Shown here in pieces: positions 1 through 5,227 of a stretch of DNA of 5,227 nt; the stretch's first letter is position 1; every line of letters starts with the position of its first letter. The DNA lies in contig JAEYPA010000125.1 of the NCBI GenBank assembly GCA_023411225.1, positions 1 to 5,227 on the forward strand, given 5' to 3'. Below the pieces are notes generated by a model. It worked only from the letters and a program-made list of their open reading frames with translations, searched no databases and was not told where the DNA came from. Source of the DNA: Bacillota bacterium (GTDB taxonomy: Bacteria > Bacillota > Clostridia > Lachnospirales > Lachnospiraceae). The translations under genes and the position numbers were made by a program.

Positions 1-2
1 TT

Positions 3-893
3 GGATTATATCAAGCCTTAAAAGAACAATTTTATAAGGATGATATAACTTTGAAACATGAAATTAAAGAAGGTTGTGGAAAAGATAAGTATTATTCTTT
101 ATATGAAATAGAAGATGAAAAATTGAAATATATATTGTCATCGGATTACATCGGCCCATCAATATACAACGCTAGTATTATTGCAAAACTAGATGAAATT
201 GAAATTAAAAGAATTATCAGCTTAGGCAGAACGTTAGGTGGGCATATGCTTTGGTGTAGAAATCTTAAAGTGTATAGAGAAGATACTGAAAAACGATGGA
301 TAACATTACATTATGATTATGATGATAAGAATCAGAAACCAAAGTATTACTATAATTTATTATTAAACGTAGCTGAAATAGAGAATTTTAAGAAAGAAAA
401 GATCGAACAGGATAAACTAGAGGGTGGGAAGTGGCAGGAACAGCCAATTACTATAAATAATCAAAGAGGTGGAGAGTATAAACTATACGATCGTTTTGAT
501 TGGACATTGCTCTTATTAAAAATATATTTTGAGTTATTGAACGATGAAAATATTGAAACGAATGAGAAAATTAACGTACTCGGAAAAGATAAGTATCTAG
601 AAAGGTGTTTGAACTATCTAGAAAAACAATTATTATTTGAAGATGAAAATATATGGGAATTAAAAAACAGGATCTCTAGTATGTATTATGCATTTGATAA
701 TTCAAGAGAGTGGCTAAGAGAGTTTGAGAACTTTCAGAAATTCAGCATTTTTTTCAAACTATATGGAACCTTTGTATCTACTGATTTTCAGGTAAATATG
801 TTTACAGCTATTTTTCCAGTTAAACCAGAAAACTATAAGGAATATATAAAAAATAATATTCAAGCTATTTTTATAAGAAATGCAAATCTATGA
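3..893 (+). CDS. Uncharacterised protein, DUF6994-like, 5' end cut off by the window
   Basis: The frame is open from the first complete codon at position 3, and the residues before the TTG at 51 (reading GLYQALKEQFYKDD) look like ordinary protein, so the true start is probably left of the window. TTG 51 behind a weak AAGGA at 36-40 is the alternative start. Counting from TTG 51, visible landmarks are LSSDYIGPS (about residues 29-37), LGGHMLW (62-68), TINNQRGG (134-141) followed by YDRFDWTLLLLK (145-156), and a C-terminal part rich in Phe and Tyr that ends in FIRNANL. The set 'GG-hydrophobic / N-x-RG / DRFD-x-TL / RN near the end' resembles hypothetical proteins grouped as DUF6994; this is recalled, not searched. 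No signal peptide or membrane segment is seen, so it is probably cytosolic. Charge and codon use fit the AT-rich host. Function is unknown. It is separated from the restriction operon by over 500 bases and is unlikely to share its transcript. Confidence 0.75.
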   Translation, partial: GLYQALKEQFYKDDITLKHEIKEGCGKDKYYSLYEIEDEKLKYILSSDYIGPSIYNASIIAKLDEIEIKRIISLGRTLGGHMLWCRNLKVYREDTEKRWITLHYDYDDKNQKPKYYYNLLLNVAEIENFKKEKIEQDKLEGGKWQEQPITINNQRGGEYKLYDRFDWTLLLLKIYFELLNDENIETNEKINVLGKDKYLERCLNYLEKQLLFEDENIWELKNRISSMYYAFDNSREWLREFENFQKFSIFFKLYGTFVSTDFQVNMFTAIFPVKPENYKEYIKNNIQAIFIRNANL

Positions 894-899
894 TGTGTT

Positions 900-935
900 T
901 ATGGTAGTAGTTGATTAATGATTGTATTTACCATA
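900..935 (+). terminator. Weak hairpin after the first gene, possible terminator
   Basis: TATGGTA (900-906) pairs perfectly with TACCATA (929-935) across a 22-base loop, seven bases after the stop codon of the preceding gene. The following bases (CCTTTGATTTT) are only loosely T-rich. The position suits a terminator, but the short AT-rich stem and large loop make it weak, so transcription may continue into the intergenic region. Confidence 0.25.
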
Positions 936-1002
936 CCTTTGATTTTAAGAATAAACTAATCGATTTAAAATATATACTTCATGAAACTCCGGGGAAAGAA
1001 AA

Positions 1003-1019
1003 CCCGAACCCCCTTCGGG
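1003..1019. repeat. GC-rich inverted repeat, 6-bp arms and CCCCC loop
   Basis: CCCGAA (1003-1008) and TTCGGG (1014-1019) are perfect inverted arms around a five-base CCCCC (1009-1013). No T-tract follows directly (AGGCAAC comes next), so it is not a typical terminator. Such compact hairpins beside a non-coding block occur at transfer origins and ends of mobile elements; that role is a guess here. Confidence 0.45.
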
Positions 1020-1232
1020 AGGCAACAATTTCGCATTCTTTTTTCTCCGCCTGCTCCAATATCTGCGGTAGACAGCCGCGCATGTAGAGACTGTCTGTCT
1101 GCTATCTCGGAAGGCCTAGAAAGTCCGTAAAATGGGCATTTGTTTTGGAATGGATTCCCGCAGGCGGTTTTGTAACGGTTTGCAAGGGATTTCTGTTCCC
1201 ACAGACAGGTGCGAGAAATAGGTATAATATTA

Positions 1233-1260
1233 CGCGGAGATTGATAAATTCGCGGAGATT
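1233..1260. repeat. Direct repeat, two copies of CGCGGAGATT with an 18-bp period
   Basis: Identical copies of CGCGGAGATT lie at 1233-1242 and 1251-1260, separated by GATAAATT. Closely spaced direct repeats at the edge of a compositionally distinct block resemble the multiple transposase-binding repeats of IS21-family ends. A binding site for another DNA-binding protein is equally possible. No transposase gene is present. Confidence 0.5.
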
Positions 1261-1269
1261 ATAAAAGAC

Positions 1270-1318
1270 AGCCATTAATAAGGACATAGTCAATATGTTT
1301 TTGTTAATGGCTCTTTTT
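1270..1318 (+). terminator. Factor-independent terminator
   Basis: AGCCATTAA (1270-1278) pairs with TTAATGGCT (1304-1312), and a second stem ACATA/TATGT (1284-1288 with 1294-1298) sits inside the loop. A run of five T (1314-1318) follows after one C. This insulates the restriction operon from transcription coming from the left. On the opposite strand the stem is followed by a shorter T run (TCTTTTAT), so weak bidirectional action is possible. Confidence 0.6.
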
Positions 1319-1332
1319 ATACTTGATAAAAT

Positions 1333-1350
1333 GAAATATAAAAATATTAC
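1333..1350. promoter_or_regulatory. Upstream operator copy (imperfect 18-bp palindrome)
   Basis: GAAATAT (1333-1339), four bases (AAAA), then ATATTAC (1344-1350): six of seven positions pair, with the same arm length and spacer as the perfect copy at 1390-1407. The right arm and its flank (AAATATTACAAAAAAT, 1342-1357) are repeated exactly at 1399-1414. It ends ten bases before the -35 element. I infer a dimeric repressor site; no regulator gene is visible in the window. Confidence 0.45.
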
Positions 1351-1359
1351 AAAAAATAA

Positions 1360-1388
1360 TTGACGCAAGATAGAATGTGTGATTTAAT
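1360..1388 (+). promoter_or_regulatory. Sigma-A promoter of the restriction operon
   Basis: TTGACG (1360-1365) matches the -35 consensus at five of six positions. TTTAAT (1383-1388) is an acceptable -10, and the spacer is the ideal 17 bases. The predicted transcript start is near 1395, giving a leader of roughly 45 bases before the TTG start at 1439. This is the only good promoter seen ahead of the half-HsdS and HsdR genes, so both are probably on one transcript. Confidence 0.6.
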
Positions 1389-1389
1389 A

Positions 1390-1407
1390 GTAATATGTAA
1401 ATATTAC
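1390..1407. promoter_or_regulatory. Downstream operator copy (perfect 18-bp palindrome over the transcript start)
   Basis: GTAATAT (1390-1396), spacer GTAA (1397-1400), ATATTAC (1401-1407): a perfect 7-bp inverted repeat that begins two bases after the -10 and covers the expected transcript start. A protein bound here would block RNA polymerase. The second copy at 1333-1350 lies exactly 57 bases upstream, so the two sites bracket the promoter. Confidence 0.5.
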
Positions 1408-1425
1408 AAAAAATCATGTGAGTAT

Positions 1426-1431
1426 AGGAGG
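1426..1431 (+). promoter_or_regulatory. AGGAGG ribosome binding site that points to a TTG start
   Basis: A full AGGAGG stands seven bases before TTG 1439. It is only one base before ATG 1433, which is too close, and it lies downstream of GTG 1418, which has no Shine-Dalgarno of its own. The spacing therefore favours TTG 1439 as the initiator of the small HsdS gene. Confidence 0.6.
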
Positions 1432-1438
1432 CATGGAA

Positions 1439-2017
1439 TTGAATTTAAAGCAGTTAAGAGAGTTTGTTACTTTTATTCCCGGAATAAATCCAACAAGAGC
1501 GCAATATCAGATCGAAAATCAAGAAATACAGTTTTATGATCAGTCATCTTTTACGGAAGATTATAAGCACGAAGGAATCAGCATAGAGGATCAACACGTG
1601 GCTCTTAAGAACAATCATGCACTAATGGCAGGGGATGTTGTGATTAGCAATTCATTACAGTGTGCAACTCTGGTAAGTACAAAAAATGCTGGAAAAGTAC
1701 TGTCACTTAATTTTACCAAACTTGAATTAGATGAGCAGCAATTAGATAAAGGATATTTCCTTTTCTTGTTTAATGTATATAAGAGTGTAAAGTATCAAAA
1801 AGAAAAGAAGTTACAGGGGAGTGGACCAATTCTTCGAATTCCACTCCAATCACTTGGTGAAATCATGATACCAATTGTTCCGATAGAAGAGCAGAGAAAA
1901 ATAGGAGCAATTTATATAAAAACATTAAAATTGCAAAGTGAGTTAAGCGAATATTCAAAACTGATGGAGTTGTTTACAAATGAAATATTGGAAGAAAGTG
2001 TAAAGGGGTGTTCATAA
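1439..2017 (+). CDS. Half-length Type I restriction specificity subunit (single-TRD HsdS-like protein)
   Basis: About 192 residues from TTG 1439, chosen for the AGGAGG seven bases upstream; GTG 1418 or ATG 1433 would add seven or two residues. The protein reads like one half of an HsdS: an entry motif FIPGINPTRAQ (about 12-22), the core LMAGDVVISNS (62-72) typical of target recognition domains, then LQSLGEIMIPIVPIEEQRKIG (about 136-156), the signature where the domain passes into the conserved spacer helix, and a terminal helix to the end. Normal HsdS proteins are about 400 aa with two such units, so this has one. It does not look broken: the unit is complete and the stop is one base from the hsdR start. 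Known half-HsdS proteins can dimerise and then recognise a symmetric bipartite site; whether this one does, or modulates the other subunits, is inference. It leads the operon and is likely controlled by the double operator. Confidence 0.8.
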   Translation: MNLKQLREFVTFIPGINPTRAQYQIENQEIQFYDQSSFTEDYKHEGISIEDQHVALKNNHALMAGDVVISNSLQCATLVSTKNAGKVLSLNFTKLELDEQQLDKGYFLFLFNVYKSVKYQKEKKLQGSGPILRIPLQSLGEIMIPIVPIEEQRKIGAIYIKTLKLQSELSEYSKLMELFTNEILEESVKGCS

Positions 2018-2018
2018 A

Positions 2019-5000
2019 GTGAAAAGTCAATCCGAATTAGATTTTGAAAAAGAAGTCATAATGTATTTGACAAAAATTGGTGGAGTGAAACAGTGGGAAT
2101 ACAAAGAAGAAATTAAAACAACTGAGCAATTGTGGGATAATTTTAAAATTATACTAGAACAAAACAATCAAGCTCGACTTGACAATCCATTATCTATTAC
2201 AGAATTTAATCAGGTAAAAAAGATTATTTCTGGTATAGAGACACCATATCAGGCGGGACAGTTTTTATATGGAGTAAATGGAGTTTCAGAAATAGAGATT
2301 GATCTTGATAACGGGAAGCATGTATTTCTTACGGTGTTTGATCAGGCACAAGTAGGCGGTGGCAATACGGTGTATCAAGTGGTAAATCAGATTAAGCGTG
2401 TAAAGGTTATTGATGGAAAGCCAGAGCGTCGATTTGATGTTACACTACTGATTAATGGTCTACCAATTATACAAATTGAATTAAAAAAAGCACTTCATAG
2501 TACAACAGAATCTTTAAACCAGATGGAACAGTATATTGCAGAGAAGCAGTATAGTGGGATTTTTAGTACTTTACAGATTTTAATTGCAATGACACCATAT
2601 GATATTCGATATATGGCCAATACAACGCTTGAAAACTTTAATCGTGCATTTGCTTTTAATTGGCAAGATGAAGATGATGCTAGACCTATTCGTTCGTGGA
2701 AGACTTTTGCAGATAAAGTTTTGTCCATTCCAATGGCGCATGATTTGGCAACGAGATATATAGTGCTCGATGGTACCAAAAATAAAGAATGCATTAAGGT
2801 TATGCGTCCATATCAGGTTTATGCTACAAGGCGTGTACTTGATAAAGTAAGACGGTACAAATTTATGTTTGATGAAGGTAAATTAGGATATATTTGGCAT
2901 ACAACCGGGTCTGGAAAAACAATTACAAGTTTTAAGACGGCATGGTTAGCAAGTCGATTGTCTAACGTTGATAAAGTCGTATTTTTGGTTGACCGTATTG
3001 CACTTACAACGCAGACAGCAGATGCCTATAAAGCCTATGATCCCGTTGCAGGTTTTGAGGGGAAGTCAGGTGTTGTAAGTGATACAGCTAACGTTAATGA
3101 TTTAGATACAAAACTAACGAAAAAAAGTGACAAAAATATTATTGTTACAAGTATTCAAAAAATGTCCAGGTATGTACTACGCCCTACATTTAAACCACTA
3201 AAAGGAAATATCCTTTTTATTGTAGATGAGGCTCACCGTTCAACAGGGGATGGAGCAGAGAATGAAGGAATGCTTGAAACAATTCGTAAAATGGTTCCAA
3301 ATTCTGCATGGATAGGATATACGGGTACCCCTAAATTTCCAGAGACAAAGGAGATATTTGGTGAAATACTGCATTCCTATACGATTAAAGAAGCGATTGC
3401 AGATAAAAATGTCTTAGGATTTAAGGTGGAATTTAAAGAAACAATAAAAGCACCAGAGGATCCAACGGAAGATGATATAGACGATAATGTTCGTGGCAGT
3501 GTTTATGATTCTAGCCCAGAGCATGTTGAACTAGTAGTCAAGGACATCATTGATCATTGGAAAGAACGGTCTAATAATGGTAAATATAATGCACTATTTA
3601 CGGTTCATGTGGGTGGCAATAAAGTAAGTACACCAAGAGCAATGGAATATTTTGATAAGTTTGAAGAAGAGAATGCAAAAAGACCGGAAGAAGAACGCCT
3701 GAAAGTTGCAGTAAGTTTTTCGGCGGATACATCAAATGGTATGAATCAACTTGCTATAAATTCAAATTTGCATCGTGCAATTAAAGTTTATAATAAAATG
3801 TTTGGGACGGTTTTTGATATGACAACTGTAAAATTGTATGCAGAAGATGTTGTGAGGCGTTTGAATAAGACAGCAGACGACGGTAAATATTTGGATTTAG
3901 TCATTGTAATCGATCAGTTATTAACTGGATTTGATGCACCAGAGTTAAATACCTTATATATAGATAGAACACTAAAAGGTGGCAATTTGATTCAGGCCTA
4001 CTCCCGTACAAATCGAATTCATAATACCATTGATAAACCCAAGGGAAATATTGTGAATTATCGTTGGCCAGAACAAAATGAGTATGAAATGAATAAAGCG
4101 TTTGCTATTTATTCAAATCGAGCATCGGCAGATGAACAGCTCACACTTGAAGATTTAAAAGGTAAAAATGAAGAATCCGGAATTATATCTATGCCATATA
4201 GTAAAGTTGAAGCAGAATTGCAGAATGTGGTCAAAAAGCTTTCAACACTTACAAGTGAATTTATACAACTACCACCAAGTGAAAAAGGACAGGATGAAGT
4301 ATTTGATTGCTTGAAGGACTACAACCGTTTACTCAGCCAGTTAAAACAGTATACGGAAGATGATGAAAAGAATCCAGTTTCAGCATATGATAATCCAGAA
4401 GATTTTTATAAACGCATTGGGATTAGCGAGGAACAGGAAGTCATTCTTACTACGGTCCTTGCAGGTGAATTAAAGGAACGTCGGGCGAAGCGGGAAAATG
4501 TTGATATATCTCAGATAAATTTATCTATGATACACATTCATGATGTTACCATTAATTATGATTATCTTGTTGAATTGATTGCAAGAATGGCTGATGAGGT
4601 ACATGCAAATGAAATGAAAAAGGCCGAAATTACTAGAGATGAAATACATGTTGAAATAGCTAAATCTGATAATGAAGGTGAAAAATCTAAGGTTCGAAAC
4701 TTTGTATCAAGAATATTTTCAAAAGAATATGAATTTGACAGCTATCCAGCGCCAAGAAATGTTGAAAAAATGAATCAGGCAATGGAAAGTGCACAAAAAA
4801 ATACCGATATAAAACTTATTACATCTTTTGTTAGAACTTGGGGTTTGGATAATTGTATGAAGCCGTTAGAGTTAGAGAAATTGATACGAAAACATCAAAT
4901 TGAACAAGAAGATATGGATAAACAAGGAGAATTGACTGCAATTATGAATGCGGCAAAAACTGATTATAAGCAAATTGCTGATAAAGAAATTGCGGAATTA

Positions 5001-5075
5001 ACTTGGGTGAAATATCGTATTGAATTTAGGAAGGCATTTTATAAGATGGCAGACAGAATTAAAAAGGAGGAATAG
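2019..5075 (+). CDS. hsdR: Type I restriction enzyme R subunit (HsdR), complete
   Basis: The 1018-aa motor and nuclease subunit cleaves unmodified DNA after ATP-driven translocation, in complex with HsdM and HsdS; length is normal for the family (EcoR124-like, about 1040). The N-terminal PD-(D/E)xK nuclease shows D140, the pair E154-L-K156 and the QxxxY motif Q168-Y172. The superfamily 2 helicase part follows: Walker A TTGSGKT (295-301, K300), VVFLVDR (320-326), DEAH (403-406), TGTP (435-438), TGFDAP (636-641) and QAYSRTNRI (659-667) with R663 and R666. The remaining C-terminal 340 residues are helical and charged, as expected for the part that docks on the methyltransferase. Every catalytic motif is intact, so it should be active. 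GTG 2019 is used, with AAGGGG at 2003-2008, and starts one base after the stop of the half-HsdS, implying translational coupling. The gene ends in AAGGAGGAATAG, whose GGAGG also serves the next start. Confidence 0.96.
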   Translation: MKSQSELDFEKEVIMYLTKIGGVKQWEYKEEIKTTEQLWDNFKIILEQNNQARLDNPLSITEFNQVKKIISGIETPYQAGQFLYGVNGVSEIEIDLDNGKHVFLTVFDQAQVGGGNTVYQVVNQIKRVKVIDGKPERRFDVTLLINGLPIIQIELKKALHSTTESLNQMEQYIAEKQYSGIFSTLQILIAMTPYDIRYMANTTLENFNRAFAFNWQDEDDARPIRSWKTFADKVLSIPMAHDLATRYIVLDGTKNKECIKVMRPYQVYATRRVLDKVRRYKFMFDEGKLGYIWHTTGSGKTITSFKTAWLASRLSNVDKVVFLVDRIALTTQTADAYKAYDPVAGFEGKSGVVSDTANVNDLDTKLTKKSDKNIIVTSIQKMSRYVLRPTFKPLKGNILFIVDEAHRSTGDGAENEGMLETIRKMVPNSAWIGYTGTPKFPETKEIFGEILHSYTIKEAIADKNVLGFKVEFKETIKAPEDPTEDDIDDNVRGSVYDSSPEHVELVVKDIIDHWKERSNNGKYNALFTVHVGGNKVSTPRAMEYFDKFEEENAKRPEEERLKVAVSFSADTSNGMNQLAINSNLHRAIKVYNKMFGTVFDMTTVKLYAEDVVRRLNKTADDGKYLDLVIVIDQLLTGFDAPELNTLYIDRTLKGGNLIQAYSRTNRIHNTIDKPKGNIVNYRWPEQNEYEMNKAFAIYSNRASADEQLTLEDLKGKNEESGIISMPYSKVEAELQNVVKKLSTLTSEFIQLPPSEKGQDEVFDCLKDYNRLLSQLKQYTEDDEKNPVSAYDNPEDFYKRIGISEEQEVILTTVLAGELKERRAKRENVDISQINLSMIHIHDVTINYDYLVELIARMADEVHANEMKKAEITRDEIHVEIAKSDNEGEKSKVRNFVSRIFSKEYEFDSYPAPRNVEKMNQAMESAQKNTDIKLITSFVRTWGLDNCMKPLELEKLIRKHQIEQEDMDKQGELTAIMNAAKTDYKQIADKEIAELTWVKYRIEFRKAFYKMADRIKKEE

Positions 5076-5079
5076 AAAG

Positions 5080-5148
5080 GTGATAGATAAAAAGAACGCT
5101 AAGGAGAGTATGGATGGACGAGAAAATTACGAAAGAACCAGATATTAG
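5080..5148 (+). CDS. Possible 22-codon mini-ORF overlapping the start of the second hsdS
   Basis: GTG 5080 sits nine bases after a strong AAAAAGGAGG (5061-5070) embedded in the end of hsdR. The reading, MIDKKNAKESMDGRENYERTRY, stops at 5148, 32 bases beyond the downstream ATG 5114 and in another frame. The ribosome binding site of that gene (AAGGAG, 5101-5106) lies inside it. It could be a coupling or leader peptide that carries ribosomes from hsdR to hsdS, or a chance reading. It matches no family I recognise. Confidence 0.25.
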   Translation: MIDKKNAKESMDGRENYERTRY

Positions 5149-5227
5149 ATTTACAGGTTTTAATGGTGCTTGGGAACAGCGTAAGGTTGGAGAACTATCT
5201 GAAACCACTTATGGCGGAGGGACGCCC
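5114..5227 (+). CDS. hsdS: Type I restriction specificity subunit (HsdS), N-terminal 38 codons, cut by the window
   Basis: HsdS recognises the bipartite DNA target for the HsdM/HsdR complex. ATG 5114 has AAGGAG (5101-5106) seven bases upstream. The 38 visible codons contain IRFTGFNGAWEQRKVGELSE (residues 11-30) followed by TYGGGTP, the very common opening of Firmicutes HsdS proteins (pattern 'IRF-x-GF-x-x-AWEQRK-x-GEL'), where the first target recognition domain begins. It lies 38 bases after the hsdR stop on the same strand, so it is probably in the same operon. Whether it has one or two recognition domains cannot be seen. Its opening differs from that of the small HsdS-like protein at 1439, so it is not a simple duplicate. 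Confidence 0.9.
   Translation, partial: MDEKITKEPDIRFTGFNGAWEQRKVGELSETTYGGGTP

Larger units (their letters stand above)
985..1262. other. GC-richer non-coding island, probable remnant of a mobile or horizontally acquired segment
   Basis: By eye this stretch is close to half G+C, while the genes on both sides are about one third. No frame on either strand gives a convincing protein with a ribosome binding site. The longest reverse reading (1102-1368) is 88 codons, is unlike any family I know, and runs through the terminator hairpin. A forward reading (MGICFGMDSRRR..., from about 1133) stops within 30 codons. The island holds a GC-rich hairpin at 1003-1019, a short CTGT tandem at 1091-1100 and a 10-bp direct repeat at 1233-1260. 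Similar wording appears in spurious short proteins of Lachnospiraceae genomes as I remember them, which would make this a repeated intergenic element, but that is unverified. The rest of the gene-free stretch (894-984 and 1319-1332) is plain AT-rich DNA. Confidence 0.4.

Noticed and set aside
1223..1228. Perfect TATAAT as a promoter for a small RNA ending at the terminator
   Set aside because: No -35-like hexamer stands 16-18 bases upstream (the bases there read CACAGA) and there is no TG extension, so a promoter cannot be supported.
985..1262. CRISPR array or tRNA/rRNA fragment in the GC-rich block
   Set aside because: Only one 10-bp motif repeats, and only twice, with an 8-base gap, which is unlike repeat-spacer units. 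No cloverleaf or ribosomal RNA signature was recognised.
1102..1368. Reverse-strand 88-codon reading
   Set aside because: It runs through the operon terminator and the direct repeats and changes abruptly from hydrophobic AT-rich to GC-rich wording. It has no recognisable domain and looks like a chance reading of the non-coding island.
2495..2794. Reverse-strand 99-codon reading
   Set aside because: It is wholly inside hsdR on the opposite strand, where hsdR encodes the conserved nuclease-to-helicase linker. It is a shadow of that gene.
1439..5227. Phase-variable hsdS shuffling between the half-HsdS and the downstream HsdS
   Set aside because: The openings of the two genes share no evident repeat (LREFVTFIPGINP against WEQRKVGELSETT), no inverted repeats were spotted, and no recombinase gene is in the window. 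It could only be judged with sequence to the right.

Overview
The window looks like a piece of a low-GC Firmicutes genome. A gut Clostridia/Lachnospiraceae-type host is my best guess. It is AT-rich, its Shine-Dalgarno sequences are strong (AGGAGG, AAGGAG, AAAGGAGG-like), GTG and TTG starts appear to be used, and its promoter is of the sigma-A kind. The host is inferred from style only; no taxonomic marker gene is present.

Layout. (1) Positions 3-893 hold the 3' part of an uncharacterised cytosolic protein whose frame is already open at the left edge; it resembles a family of hypothetical proteins (DUF6994-like). (2) About 545 bases without a convincing gene follow (894-1438). The middle of this stretch (about 985-1262) is clearly richer in G+C than both sides and carries a GC-rich hairpin and a 10-bp direct repeat, so it looks like a foreign or remnant mobile segment. 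It ends at a factor-independent terminator. (3) A compact control region comes next (1333-1431): a sigma-A promoter bracketed by two copies of an 18-bp palindrome, then an AGGAGG ribosome binding site. (4) A Type I restriction operon follows: a half-length specificity subunit (single target recognition domain, about 192 aa), then, one base after its stop, a complete HsdR motor/nuclease (1018 aa), then the first 38 codons of a second, conventional-looking specificity subunit HsdS, which runs off the right edge.

How the genes work together. HsdR supplies ATP-driven DNA translocation and cleavage, while an HsdS subunit chooses the DNA sequence for both methylation and cleavage. The methyltransferase HsdM, without which a Type I system cannot work, is not in the window and should lie to the right or elsewhere. 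The unusual points are the order half-HsdS, HsdR, HsdS, with a small single-domain S protein leading the operon, and the paired operator around the promoter, which suggests that expression of the system is actively repressed or auto-regulated. The best lead for something undescribed is this combination: a small HsdS-like protein that is first in the operon and translationally tied to the nuclease subunit, under a two-site operator.
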